From positions 2,046,001 to 2,110,000 of the forward strand of contig CBDAPV010000001.1 of assembly GCA_965198715.1 (NCBI GenBank): a DNA stretch of 64,000 bases, read 5' to 3'. Made by a program: the position numbers and the translations under genes. The notes beneath the pieces were generated by a model. It saw nothing but the letters and a program-made list of their open reading frames with translations. It was not told where the DNA came from and ran no database searches. Shown here one piece after another: positions 52,519-61,639 of this stretch (position 1 is its first letter; each line of letters opens with the position of its first letter). Origin of the DNA: RH-AL1 sp965198715. Lineage in GTDB: Bacteria > Pseudomonadota > Alphaproteobacteria > Rhizobiales > Beijerinckiaceae.

Positions 52519-52714
52519 CTTCGTCAACGGACGCTATCGAGGAAGAAGCCAAAACCGAAATGGCGACATCGGGTCGGAAGCAGCCTTGCAGCCAAGGCGA
52601 ATGGTTCAGGCTTCGGAGCGCCCGAAAACCCGACCTTGAAGATGGTCGAGACCGCAATCCGCCAAGGTCGAATGCCAGCCCGCCGACGTCCGCGCCTCTC
52701 GCCACCGACGTCAT

Positions 52715-53281
52715 CTAAACCCCCTCCAGCTCGTCGAGCGCGAAGGCGAAGGCGTCCGGCGCGTGGCGGGGCACGGGGCGCACCGCGGGACCGTGCTCGT
52801 CGATGCCGGTGTAGCCCTCCGAGGTCACGCCGTCGTGGCGGTGGATCACGCGGCGGGCGGCGTCGACGACCCAGAGCTCGCGCACGCCGAAGGCGGCGTA
52901 GACCCGCGACTTGCGGCGGAGATCGTAGTCGAGCGAGGAATCGGCGACCTCGACCACGAGCAGCACATCCGAACCCTCGAGCTCGACGAAGCGCTTGGTG
53001 CGGGCGAAGACGATGAAATCCGGTTCGAGGTAGTTGTGCGGGTCGAGGCGGAAGCCCGGCTCCTGCGCGAAGATGAAGCCCTCGGGGCACGCTCGCCCCC
53101 AGAGCAAGGTCAGCGCGATCTTGAGCGTCTCGTGCCGCGAGCCCTTGGCACACATCGGGACGAGGTCTCCTGCGATCAGCTCGATGCGTTCGTCGTGGCC
53201 GAGGATGCCGGCCTCCACCATCCGCTCCATGTCGGCGATGGTGAAGGCGCGAAGGCCGTTGGGTGTGACGCGGATGGTCAT
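52715..53281 (-). CDS. Uma2-family (DUF820) protein, copy 2
   Basis: The 188-residue protein begins MTIRVTPNGLRAFTIADMER. It has DERIELIAGDLVPMCAKGSR, YLEPDFIVFARTKR and VLLVVEVADSSLDYDLRRKS, the core of Uma2 with the PD-(D/E)XK-like residues. The ATG at 53281 is preferred; an upstream frame adds 29 atypical residues. It is only distantly similar to the other copy at 36 kb. Confidence 0.85.
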   Translation of the reverse strand: MTIRVTPNGLRAFTIADMERMVEAGILGHDERIELIAGDLVPMCAKGSRHETLKIALTLLWGRACPEGFIFAQEPGFRLDPHNYLEPDFIVFARTKRFVELEGSDVLLVVEVADSSLDYDLRRKSRVYAAFGVRELWVVDAARRVIHRHDGVTSEGYTGIDEHGPAVRPVPRHAPDAFAFALDELEGV

Positions 53282-53393
53282 GGCGCCGAGGATAGCGCCG
53301 GTGCGGGACGATGCAACAGGGCGGCTGATCGTGCCGCGGTGCATCCGGGGAAGGGGACTGTTGCACACACGGTCCTATGCCATGCAGGCACGT

Positions 53394-53535
53394 CCCCCTT
53401 CTCCCCTTGCGGGAGAAGGCGGCGAAGCGCCGGATGAGGGATCGCTCTATCTTGACGCTTAGGGAGCCCGATAGGCGGCGACGTTACCCGATCCCTCATC
53501 CGCCCTTCGGGCACCTTCTCCCGAAAGGGAAGAAG
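53394..53535. repeat. REP/BIME-like palindromic element
   Basis: Two related palindromic parts face each other: 53394-53436 with CTTCTCCCCTTGCGGGAGAAG and GCCGGATGAGGGATC, and 53488-53533 with TCCCTCATCCGCCC and CACCTTCTCCCG. Each contains a short hairpin. Such inverted pairs are typical REP elements of Rhizobiales and can act as mRNA-end structures or RAYT substrates. Confidence 0.8.
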
Positions 53536-53553
53536 GAGATTCGACTGCCCCGC

Positions 53554-54555
53554 TCAGAACACGGCGTGGTCGCCGCGCTCCACCGACGCCTCGCCGGCCA
53601 CCAGCCGCGCGTAGAACTCGAACAGCGTGTCCGTGCCCGTGGAGGGCGTGGCAGCGGCGTCGTAGCGCCCGGTTGCCGGGTCGAGCACGAGCATGGATTC
53701 CGTGGCGTAGTAGCGCCCGATACGCGCCAGCTCGGCCTTCTCCGCCAGCGCCGGCCGCAGCCGGCCGAGCGTGCCGAGCACCCGGATGATGGTGTCGAGC
53801 AAAGCCACCGGCACGCGCCGGAAGCGCGGCTTGCGGCCCAGGAGGGCGAACAGCGCCTCGCCCTGCTGCCGCGGCGTGATCGCCTCGCCGGGGCCGCCGA
53901 TGGGCAGGATGCGGTTGCGCCGGGCGGGATCGTCGAGGCACTCGGCGAGATAGCCGGCGAGGTCGTCGTCGCCGATCGGCTTGCAGGCGGTGAGCGTGCC
54001 GTCGCCGAACACCAGGAACGGCTTGCCGCGTTGCACCCGCTCGACCTGTCCCGAGAGCGACTTGAAGAAGGCGGTCGGGCGCACGATGGACCAGGTCAGG
54101 TCCGAGGCGATCAGCTCGGCTTCGAAGGCCAGCTTGGCGTGCTGGAAGGCCAGCAGCGGCTTCTGCACGCAGATCGCCGAGAGCAGGACCACTTGGGTGA
54201 CGCCAGCGGCCCGGGCCGCCGCCAGCGCGGCGCCATGCGCGGCGTGGTCGATGGCCCACGCGTCCTTGGGCGTCCCCGTCCGCGAGGCCAGGCACGAGAC
54301 CAGCACGTCGAAGCGCTCGCCGCGAAAGCCGTCGCGGGCGAGCGAGGCGGGGTCGGCGACCTCGCCGAAGCGCAGGCCGGCGCCCTCGAGCAGCTTGGCG
54401 CTGTCGTCCGGCGCGAGCCGGCCGCCGACGCCGGCGCGAGGGCGGACGAAGCAGACGACGTCGTGGCCGCGGGCGACGAGGGCGCGGGCGGTGGCGCGGC
54501 CGATCGTGCCGGTGGCGCCGAGCAGGAACACGCGGCGGGGGTGGGGTGAGATCAT
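53554..54555 (-). CDS. bciA: Divinyl (proto)chlorophyllide 8-vinyl reductase, BciA-type
   Basis: The 333-residue NmrA/SDR-like protein opens with VFLLGATGTIGRATARALVA and has CFVRPRAGVGG, VSCLASRTGTPKDAWAIDH and SIVRPTAFFKSLSG. Those blocks match BciA, which reduces the 8-vinyl group in bacteriochlorophyll synthesis. The gene stands alone here, without bch, puf or crt neighbours. Confidence in the family is good; in vivo role depends on the rest of the pathway existing in the genome. Confidence 0.82.
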   Translation of the reverse strand: MISPHPRRVFLLGATGTIGRATARALVARGHDVVCFVRPRAGVGGRLAPDDSAKLLEGAGLRFGEVADPASLARDGFRGERFDVLVSCLASRTGTPKDAWAIDHAAHGAALAAARAAGVTQVVLLSAICVQKPLLAFQHAKLAFEAELIASDLTWSIVRPTAFFKSLSGQVERVQRGKPFLVFGDGTLTACKPIGDDDLAGYLAECLDDPARRNRILPIGGPGEAITPRQQGEALFALLGRKPRFRRVPVALLDTIIRVLGTLGRLRPALAEKAELARIGRYYATESMLVLDPATGRYDAAATPSTGTDTLFEFYARLVAGEASVERGDHAVF

Positions 54556-54836
54556 GGCTCATCTACCGGGCGCGCCGGCGTCGTGAAAAGCCCCGTGTCG
54601 GCGAACGGCCCCGCGGATTCGAGGCTTGTCGCGGTTCGCGCGCATGGCCGGCCCGGATGTCGGGGTTCGTCGACACCGTCCCGCTTTGTTGTCGACGAAC
54701 CCTGACTTTGGCAGGCCCACTTGTCAGGGGACGCGACATGCCCGGGCGGCGTCCCCCGAGGGCAGGCCGGAATGGACGCGCGGCGTCTCCTGGGTTATGT
54801 TACCTATGATGAAAGGGGCGGCGATCAAGCCTTCGG

Positions 54837-55454
54837 CTACGAGGCGTGCATCTCCACCGCCACCCGGATCAGGTCGCTGGTGCGCTCGACCAGCAGCTTG
54901 TGCTTGATGGCGGTGCAGGTGTTGGCCACCGTCTTGTAGGAGATGCCGAGCGCGTCGGCGATGTCGGCGAGGCCCTTGCCCTTGGCCAGGAGCCGCATGA
55001 TGTCGAGTTCGCGGGCCGACAGCGCCTTGCCGGAATCCTCGGAGCCCAGCACGTTGGCGGCGAGGTCGGCGGCGAGATCGCGCTCGACGTAGCGGCCGCC
55101 GGCCATGACCTGCTTGATGGCGTCGACCAGCTCCTCGGCGCCGGCGCTCTTGGAGATGTAGCCCCTGGCGCCGGCCTGCAGCGCCCGGGCGACGTAGAGC
55201 GGCGTGGTGTGCATCGAGAAGATCAGCACCCGCGTCTTGGGGTCCTCGATCAGCAGGCGGCGCAGCAGGTCGAGGCCGCCCGAACCCGGCAGGTTGAGGT
55301 CGAGGATCACGACCTCCGGCTTCTCCTGGCGGAACACGCTCAAGGCCTCGCGGCCGGTCTTGGCCTCGACGACCGTGGCTTCGACGGAGAGGGCGAGCAG
55401 CCGCCGCACGCCCTCGCGGACCACGGTGTGATCGTCGACGAGCAGGAGCTTCAT
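54837..55454 (-). CDS. NarL/FixJ-type response regulator
   Basis: The 205-residue protein has a receiver domain (LLVDDHTVVREGVRRLL, phospho-acceptor Asp in VVILDLNLPGSGG) and a LuxR-type HTH (SARELDIMRLLAKGKGLADI, TVANTCTAIKHKL). It overlaps the upstream kinase gene by four bases (ATGA), so they form a two-component pair. No target is visible. Confidence 0.92.
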   Translation of the reverse strand: MKLLLVDDHTVVREGVRRLLALSVEATVVEAKTGREALSVFRQEKPEVVILDLNLPGSGGLDLLRRLLIEDPKTRVLIFSMHTTPLYVARALQAGARGYISKSAGAEELVDAIKQVMAGGRYVERDLAADLAANVLGSEDSGKALSARELDIMRLLAKGKGLADIADALGISYKTVANTCTAIKHKLLVERTSDLIRVAVEMHAS

Positions 55455-56845
55455 GCCAGCGCGTCCAGGCGTTCGGGGATCGTCGGGCGCGCGGCGATGG
55501 GCAGCCGCGCCTCGACGAGCACGCCCGAGCCGGCGGTGCGATTGCGGACGGTGATCGTGCCGCCGCCGGAGCGCACCCGCTCGCGCATGCCGGCGAGGCC
55601 GAAGCCGGAGCGGCCGTCGGCTGGCAGGCCGCTGCCGTCGTCCTCGACGACGATGGTGGCCTCGTCGACGTCGACGTCGACGCAGATGTCGATGGTCGAG
55701 GGATCGCCGTGGCGAATGGCGTTGGAGACGCTCTCCTGCACGATGCGGAAGACGATGGCGTCGAGCGGCGGATCGAGGGGCTCGCCGCTGACGGCGAGGC
55801 TGAAGGCCACCGTCGGACGGCGGGTGGCCCAGAACGCGATGAGGTCGTCGATGGCGCCCGACAGGCCGAGGTCCAGCAGCGCGCCGGGCGCCAGGCGGCG
55901 CAGCACGCCCTTGAGGTGGCGCTGCATGTGCCGGACGGCATCGTTGATGGCGTCAGCGCGCGGGCCGATCTCGGCGGTGGCCTCCCTGGCGAGGTACTGC
56001 TTGATCATCGTGGCGTCGGCGCCGATGGCGAAGACGAAGGGCGCGACCTCGTCGTGGAGGTCGCGAGCGAGCTCGGCGCGCTCCTCCTCCTGCAGGTTGA
56101 TGATCTGCTCGTGCAGGGTACGGTTCTGCTCGACGGTGGCGGCGAGCCGCTCGGCCATGGCGTTGACGCCGTCGCGCAAGGGCGCCAGCTCGTGGGCGAC
56201 GCCCGGCGCGATGCGGGTGGAGAGATCGCCGGCGCCGATGCGCAGCAGCGCCTCGCGCACGTCGCGCAGCGGCGCCAGCGCGGCGCGGATGGTGGCATAG
56301 GCGAGCGCCAGCACCGCGGCGAAGAAGGTGGCCATGATGACGAGGGTGAGCCGCATGTCGCTCCACGCCTCCGCCACCTCGTTGTGCGGATCGGCGGCGA
56401 GCGTCAGGGTGCCGATGCCGGCCAAGGCCGGAGACAGCGCCAGCGTCCGCGTCGGCGGCGCGGCGTTGACGAGATCGTAGAACCAGGACGGCGCCGCGTC
56501 GTCGGGCCTGAGCAGACGCGATTGCACCAGGACGTCGCCGTCGGGCGTGGCCAGTCTGGCGCGCACGTGGCGGTCGCCGTCGAACTCGCGCACCACGGCG
56601 CGGAGCCTGCCCAGCGGATCGGGCGCGCCGGCCCTGTCGCCGATGGCGTTCAGCGCCGTGTCGACGCCGACGGCGAGCGCCGCCTGCATTTCGGTGCGAA
56701 CCTTCGCCAGCACGTGTTGGTAGGTCAGCCCCGACCCTATGGCGAGGCTGAACAGCAGGACGAGCGTGATGGAGACGGCAAGGCGGCGCTGGATGGACAA
56801 GTGCGTCGGACGTGAAGGAGACTTCGGGGCCGTAGCGAAGCACAA
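55451..56845 (-). CDS. NarX-type sensor histidine kinase
   Basis: The 464-residue inner-membrane kinase has two helices (about residues 22-42 and 165-187) flanking a periplasmic domain, a HAMP domain (LAPLRDVREALLRIGAGDLS), a HisKA_3 box with the phospho-His in ARDLHDEVAPFVF (about 268) and a C-terminal ATPase domain ending GFGLAGMRERVRSGGGTITV. The sensed signal is unknown. The start is uncertain: TTG at 56845, or an internal TTG closer to the first helix. Confidence 0.88.
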   Translation of the reverse strand: MCFATAPKSPSRPTHLSIQRRLAVSITLVLLFSLAIGSGLTYQHVLAKVRTEMQAALAVGVDTALNAIGDRAGAPDPLGRLRAVVREFDGDRHVRARLATPDGDVLVQSRLLRPDDAAPSWFYDLVNAAPPTRTLALSPALAGIGTLTLAADPHNEVAEAWSDMRLTLVIMATFFAAVLALAYATIRAALAPLRDVREALLRIGAGDLSTRIAPGVAHELAPLRDGVNAMAERLAATVEQNRTLHEQIINLQEEERAELARDLHDEVAPFVFAIGADATMIKQYLAREATAEIGPRADAINDAVRHMQRHLKGVLRRLAPGALLDLGLSGAIDDLIAFWATRRPTVAFSLAVSGEPLDPPLDAIVFRIVQESVSNAIRHGDPSTIDICVDVDVDEATIVVEDDGSGLPADGRSGFGLAGMRERVRSGGGTITVRNRTAGSGVLVEARLPIAARPTIPERLDALA

Positions 56846-57337
56846 AACCGCCCGTTTTTCACGGGAACATTCTCCCGACCGCGCGGGAGCGGATGGGCTT
56901 TTTCGTCAGGCGAGCGCGGTCTCCTTTATTCCAAGCGCGGCTCGGTCGACCTCGAGTGTTTCGCGGTGGGCGCGAGACGCCGACGGGACCGCAGGCTGCA
57001 TCGAGACGGCACGGCCGCCGACGCGCTGCGGAGAACGGCGGCGTCGCTCTTGATCCCGCCGTCGCTACCGCGGCGCGGCAGCCGGCGGCGGCCGCCCTCG
57101 GCGACGGCGCCGTCACGCTCGAGATCGCCATCTTCTCGCGCGCCGGCTCTCTCGTCGTAGGCTCTGACATCGATCAGCTTTGTGATTGAAGTGTCCGAGA
57201 AGGGTGGGAAGCGGAACGGCAGATGCGAGTGGAAAGCGGAAAAGCCTCTTTGACACCGGCGTCGAACAAGACACTCTCGTTGCGAGAACCATTTAGGCAC
57301 TATATCTGATCGTTTATCAGCAGGGTCGCTGGAAGAG
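56846..57337 (+). other. Non-coding stretch holding dispersed-repeat copy B
   Basis: No convincing gene. Base composition changes from about GC-rich to A/T-rich near 57180. Repeat copy B (57218-57238) sits at the change. A TTGACA at about 57247 has no matching -10 box. I see no known mobile element ends. Confidence 0.5.
57218..57238 (+). repeat. Dispersed 21-base repeat, copy B
   Basis: Same motif as copies A and C, with A in place of G at position 11. It is followed by GAAAAGCCTC and then the A/T-richer stretch. Confidence 0.7.
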
Positions 57338-57577
57338 ATGAGCCATGAAGAAATAGATAGATCATGGTTGCTTACGCATCTCGCCGTATCAACTTTCGTT
57401 GTGTGCGTGCTTCTTGGGCAGAGCGCATGGTCGAGCGAGCAACCGACTTGTGAAAACGAGATTTCGCTTGAGGCATTGCGCTCAGCCGTAAGTAGTTTCT
57501 GCTGCGAAGTACAGTTAGATGGGAGAACTGCCTTCCTTCGAGCATCCTCATGTAAGAAACATCATCACCAAATATAA
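57338..57577 (+). CDS. Hypothetical small protein in A/T-richer DNA
   Basis: A 79-residue frame starts MSHEEIDRSWLLTHLAVSTF and has one hydrophobic segment (about residues 11-29) resembling a signal peptide, then four Cys residues. A GAGATGAG site precedes the ATG. The region lies between two copies of a 21-base repeat and differs in composition from its surroundings. Whether it is real is unclear. Confidence 0.4.
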   Translation: MSHEEIDRSWLLTHLAVSTFVVCVLLGQSAWSSEQPTCENEISLEALRSAVSSFCCEVQLDGRTAFLRASSCKKHHHQI

Positions 57578-57741
57578 TAATGTCGATAACGTTACGTGTT
57601 CTGCCCTTGTGTCATTGAGTATCTGGCATCGGTTCCTCACCAGCTACAGAGTGCAGCGAATGCCAAACGGACGACTGTCCACAACTGTCTACAATCCTTT
57701 GTTCGGTGGACAAGGCAAGTGACCCCTGGGTCGAAGGGTAC

Positions 57742-57762
57742 GGCAGATGCGGGTGGAAAGCG
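57742..57762 (+). repeat. Dispersed 21-base repeat, copy C
   Basis: Same motif as 50845-50865 and 57218-57238. With copy B it brackets the A/T-richer segment with the small gene at 57338. The two copies are in direct orientation, about 500 bases apart. Confidence 0.7.
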
Positions 57763-57788
57763 GAAGGGCAGCTTCCGAAGCGTGAACT

Positions 57789-60632
57789 TTACGAAGCGGA
57801 CGCTTCAACCCTTGGCGCCTCAATCATCGAGCGTATGCGAGCGGTCATTGCATCTATTGCAAACGGCTTGGTCAGCACTGCCATGCCGGGCGCAAGATGC
57901 CCGTTGCTGAGCACGGCGTTTTCCGCGTAGCCGGTGATGAACAGCACCTTGAGGTCGGGTCGCTTTACACGACCGGCGTCCGCCATCTGCCGCCCGTTCA
58001 TACCGCCGGGCAAGCCCACGTCCGTCACCAGAAGGTTTATCGGCACGTCGGATTGCAGGATTTTCAGCCCCGCCGCGCTGTCGCCCGCCTCGATCGCGAG
58101 GTACCCGAGGTCTTCCAGGATGTCGGTGACGAGCATTCGCACTGTCGGCTCGTCGTCCACGATCAGCACGGTCGCACATCGCTCTGCTTGTGGGCGGGCG
58201 TCGGGCTTGGCGGCAACGGTTTCATCGCCGACCTCGCCATAATGGCGCGGCAGGTAGATGCAGACGGTCGAGCCCTCTCCGACCTCGGAGTAGATGCGCA
58301 CCTGTCCGCCCGATTGCTGGGCGAACCCGTAGATCATCGACAGTCCAAGCCCCGTTCCCTCACCGATCGGCTTGGTCGTGAAGAACGGCTCGAACACTCG
58401 GGCGATGAACTCTGGGCTCATGCCTGTGCCAGTGTCTGTCACGCACAGCGAGAGGTACTGTCCTTCAGGCATTTCGAGCCCGCTGGACGCGTGCGCGTCG
58501 ATCCACTTGTTGTGGGTTTCAACCGTGATGCGGCCTCCATCCGGCATCGCGTCACGCGCATTGATGCACAGATTCAGCAGCGCATTCTCAAGTTGAGGGG
58601 GATCGACCAACGCGGGCCAGAGACCGGAGGCGCCGACGACTTCGACGGGGATGCCCGGACCAACCGTGCGCTGGATCAGCTCCTGCATGCCGGTGACAAG
58701 TTGGTCCACGTTGGTCGGCTTCGGGTCGAGCGTCTGACGGCGAGAAAAGGCGAGCAGGCGATGGGTCAGCGCTGCGGCGCGCCGCGCGGCGCCCTGTGCC
58801 GCTGCCATGTAGCGATCTACATCGTTGAATCGCCCCTGCTGCACACGGAGCTGCATGAGTTCCAACGAGCCCGAAATACCCGCCAGCAGGTTGTTGAAGT
58901 CGTGGGCGAGCCCGCCGGTGAGTTGGCCGACTGCCTCCATCTTCTGTGCTTGACGTAGCGCCTCCTCGATCTGTCGCTGTTCGGTGACATCCTGACCGTC
59001 GAAGAGCACCAGGCCGCCACCATCTGCAAAGCGTTCCACGAACGCGACGTGGGCCTCGATGACGAGCTTTCGTCCTTCCTGGTACTCGCGCGTGGCGAGA
59101 TACATCTGCGGTTGACGCGTTTCGAGACAAAGGTGACCGTACTTGAGGATAGCTGCGGCACTGTCCGCTGGCACGAGCCCCTCAACCGGCTGGCCGACGA
59201 TCTCGGCTTGCACCAGCTCCATCGCGCGCTCGCAGGCCGGGTTCATGTCCTCGAAGCGGGCAATGCCATCGGCACCGATCCGAACCAGAAAGAGGTAGTC
59301 GTCAGAGAAGTTGAAGTAGGCCGCCGCTCGCGTCTGGCTTTGTTGCAGTGCTTCGACGCGAGCCTTGTCCTCTCGCTCGCGCAACGCAGCTTCAGCCTCG
59401 ACGCGCTCGACCGCATCCCAGGTGCGGTCGGCAACTTCCTGTACCAGCGCGATCTCGCCATTTGTCCAAGGCCGCACGTTGGAGTAGCCGACGACGAAGC
59501 CACCTTTCACGATGCCTCCGCGTGCCACCGGTGCGCCGAGCATGGCTCGCAGCCCATGCTTTGCAAATTCCGCCGTCAGCAGCTCGGCAGATGTGTCGGC
59601 GATTGCGAGTGCTCCCCGCTTGCGCAGAGCGGAGACGCAATAGGCCACAAGCTCCGCCGACGGGTTGCCTCCTTGAGGCCAGCGACCATCCAGGACAGCT
59701 TGGCTCCTACCGGTTGCGGGGACAAAGAAGGCTATACTCGCATCGAGATATCGACCCACCGCCTCCGCAGAGGCTGCTCGGATTCTTGATGCGTCGTTGG
59801 TTTCCCGATGAGCCGTCAGCAGCCGAAGGACAAGACTTTTATGCGCCTCCTGCGCCGCTTGAGCCGACAGCAGGCGAGCGCGCTCCATCGGCGACCACGT
59901 GCGTTCGGCGTCAGCCTGATCCAGCAGCAGGTGCTCCAGGTCGGCATGCTCCTGCATCAGCGCGAGCATGTCCGCTTCGATCTCCAGCTCAGGGTGAGTC
60001 TCGGTCCAAAAATGCGCGGTGCGTACGAAGGCCAGAAATGCGGTGAGCATCTCCAGATTGGCTTCGCCGAACGCTTGACCCACGGCTCGCCGGACAGGTG
60101 CCGAGCGGCGCGGTTCGAGGAAGATCAGCGTCAGCGCATCGAACAGGTCGGTTTCGCGCGGTGTGCCCGTCGCGGGCATCTCCGATGCGGGCATTTCCGA
60201 CTGGAGCCGCTCCATGGCCTGCACGAACTCGGTTTCGCTTGGCACCGGCCGTTTCAGCATAGCCGCCACCTGATCGATGCTCTGCGGCGGACAATTTCGG
60301 TCGCCTGCCGGATAGCCATTGCCTACGAGAAAGCCGACGTGGCGCACGATGCAGTACCGCACCTCGCAGAACCGGGAGAGGTGGACGAAAAGCCGCTCCT
60401 TGAACAGCGATGGCAGCGGACTGTCGAAGTAGGCAGAGCGGGCAAACTCCCAGAGACGCTCGATCAACCCTGGCGCTGAGGCTGCCGTGCAGAAGAAGTT
60501 CGGCAGGACGCCGAGACGTGCGGCGACCTGTTCGTGCAGCGTGTCCCGATCGATGACGCTCCCGTCGTCGGGAGCAACTTCGGACGTGGCGGAAGTTAAA
60601 GTCGCGGGTGAGAGATACGTTGAGGGCGACAT
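57789..60632 (-). CDS. Hybrid histidine kinase with N-terminal AhpD/CMD-like domain, GAF, PAS and receiver
   Basis: The roughly 947-residue protein lacks membrane helices. An N-terminal domain (about 25-125) resembles AhpD/carboxymuconolactone decarboxylase folds: LPNFFCTAASAPGLIERLWE and FCEVRYCIVRHVGFLVG. The usual first Cys of the CxxC pair is replaced. A GAF-like region (about 265-410) and PAS region (about 440-545) follow. The HisKA box is GLAHDFNNLLAG (about 580), the ATPase has DTGTGMSPEFIARVFEPFFT and GTGLGLSMIYGFA, and the receiver has LLVTDVGLPGG (about 874). The start is uncertain among ATGs 60662, 60641 and 60632. The signal is likely redox or small-molecule, but unproven. Confidence 0.87.
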   Translation of the reverse strand: MSPSTYLSPATLTSATSEVAPDDGSVIDRDTLHEQVAARLGVLPNFFCTAASAPGLIERLWEFARSAYFDSPLPSLFKERLFVHLSRFCEVRYCIVRHVGFLVGNGYPAGDRNCPPQSIDQVAAMLKRPVPSETEFVQAMERLQSEMPASEMPATGTPRETDLFDALTLIFLEPRRSAPVRRAVGQAFGEANLEMLTAFLAFVRTAHFWTETHPELEIEADMLALMQEHADLEHLLLDQADAERTWSPMERARLLSAQAAQEAHKSLVLRLLTAHRETNDASRIRAASAEAVGRYLDASIAFFVPATGRSQAVLDGRWPQGGNPSAELVAYCVSALRKRGALAIADTSAELLTAEFAKHGLRAMLGAPVARGGIVKGGFVVGYSNVRPWTNGEIALVQEVADRTWDAVERVEAEAALREREDKARVEALQQSQTRAAAYFNFSDDYLFLVRIGADGIARFEDMNPACERAMELVQAEIVGQPVEGLVPADSAAAILKYGHLCLETRQPQMYLATREYQEGRKLVIEAHVAFVERFADGGGLVLFDGQDVTEQRQIEEALRQAQKMEAVGQLTGGLAHDFNNLLAGISGSLELMQLRVQQGRFNDVDRYMAAAQGAARRAAALTHRLLAFSRRQTLDPKPTNVDQLVTGMQELIQRTVGPGIPVEVVGASGLWPALVDPPQLENALLNLCINARDAMPDGGRITVETHNKWIDAHASSGLEMPEGQYLSLCVTDTGTGMSPEFIARVFEPFFTTKPIGEGTGLGLSMIYGFAQQSGGQVRIYSEVGEGSTVCIYLPRHYGEVGDETVAAKPDARPQAERCATVLIVDDEPTVRMLVTDILEDLGYLAIEAGDSAAGLKILQSDVPINLLVTDVGLPGGMNGRQMADAGRVKRPDLKVLFITGYAENAVLSNGHLAPGMAVLTKPFAIDAMTARIRSMIEAPRVEASAS

Positions 60633-60796
60633 CCTTGCCATGGCCCTCTCTGCCACAGCCATGGTCAAGGTGCCAGCGAGGCCGCGAAACTCGACGGCTT
60701 CAGAGCGGGCAAGACCAGATCGGCCCCCCTTCGATGTACGCCATTCAGCCTTCGAAGCTGGCCGGATGACTGCTTGTGGCCGGCGCCAGGGGCGGA

Positions 60797-60915
60797 CAGG
60801 CAATCTACGCGCAGTCCAGATCCTGCTTGGACATACCAAGATCGAGAGCACGGTCCGCTATCTCGGTGTCGACGTCGAAGACGCCCAGACATTGGCTGAG
60901 GGTACCGAGCTTTAG
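60797..60915 (+). pseudogene. C-terminal remnant of a tyrosine recombinase/integrase
   Basis: About 38 residues read RTGNLRAVQILLGHTKIEST and RYLGVDVEDAQTLAEGTEL before a stop. This matches the end of XerC-like site-specific integrases, with the conserved HTKxESTxRYLGV (catalytic Tyr in RYLG). No upstream catalytic part is in frame, so the gene is a fragment left by a decayed element. It overlaps nothing and lies in the 5' region of the hybrid kinase on the opposite strand. Confidence 0.75.
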
Positions 60916-61062
60916 CGAACGAGCGGGCTTCTTGGCCCTTGTCCAGAAGCCACCGGGCTGCTCCGCGCCAGGTGTCGCCGTTCGTTGATGCCACAACTTG
61001 CTGCGGAAGCACCGTGGCGAGAAGATCAACGCCGGTCGCCCGCCGCTGCTCTTGGTCGGCGT

Positions 61063-61626
61063 TCAGGCGTTGGGCAGCGGCACGTCGAAAGCGTTCAAGG
61101 TCACCGAGACCAGGCAGTAGAAGCCCACGAGATAGAAGAGCTCCGCCGCGCCCGGCTCGCCGAAGGCCATGACCGCACGCCGGTAGAGGTCGTCCGGCAA
61201 CGGAGAGCCGCCGACGAGCGCGTTGGCGACGTCATAGGCGACCTCCTCGTTCTTGCTGAGGCCGATCGGGCGCTGGCCGGCGCAGATCTCCGCGACCACC
61301 TTGTCGTCGAGGCCGACCGCCTTGCCGACGGCGGCGTGGGCGTAGGTCTCGTAGGCCGCGCCGAACCGCGCGCCGACGACCATGATGGCGACCTCGCGCA
61401 CCCTGGCCGGAAGAACCGCCTCGGCCGCCAGGACCATGTTCAGGCGCCAGATCGGGGCACCCAGCTTGGGCTGGTGCAGCCACGGGTTCCAGGGGCCCAT
61501 CAGGGCGCCATCGTCGCGCGCGGACACGAAGCCTCGGAAGCTGTGGCCGATGTCCTTGCGCATGACCTCATAGAGGCCGCGCTGCTGGTCGTCGAGCTGA
61601 CGGGGCGGGATCAGATCAAGTCTCAT
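61063..61626 (-). CDS. Carboxymuconolactone-decarboxylase-like (AhpD-fold) protein
   Basis: The 187-residue protein starts MRLDLIPPRQLDDQQRGLYE and has ARVREVAIMVVGARFGAAYE, TYAHAAVGKAVGLDDKVVAE and LFYLVGFYCLVSVTLNAFDV. This is the CMD family, but it lacks the CxxC redox pair of AhpD, pointing to a metabolic role. GGAG is six bases before the ATG at 61626, although three other in-frame ATGs are close. It is divergent from the LysR gene at 61763, which likely regulates it. Confidence 0.85.
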   Translation of the reverse strand: MRLDLIPPRQLDDQQRGLYEVMRKDIGHSFRGFVSARDDGALMGPWNPWLHQPKLGAPIWRLNMVLAAEAVLPARVREVAIMVVGARFGAAYETYAHAAVGKAVGLDDKVVAEICAGQRPIGLSKNEEVAYDVANALVGGSPLPDDLYRRAVMAFGEPGAAELFYLVGFYCLVSVTLNAFDVPLPNA

Positions 61627-61639
61627 CATTGTCTCCATT

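Noticed and set aside
54727..54756. Hairpin GGGGACGC/GCGTCCCC downstream of the response regulator
   Set aside because: An 8-bp stem with a 14-base loop and no T-run, 80 bases past the gene; too weak to call a terminator.
56893..57189. Plus-strand frame of 98 residues
   Set aside because: No ribosome-binding site, Arg/Ala-rich composition, and no recognised family; likely noise.
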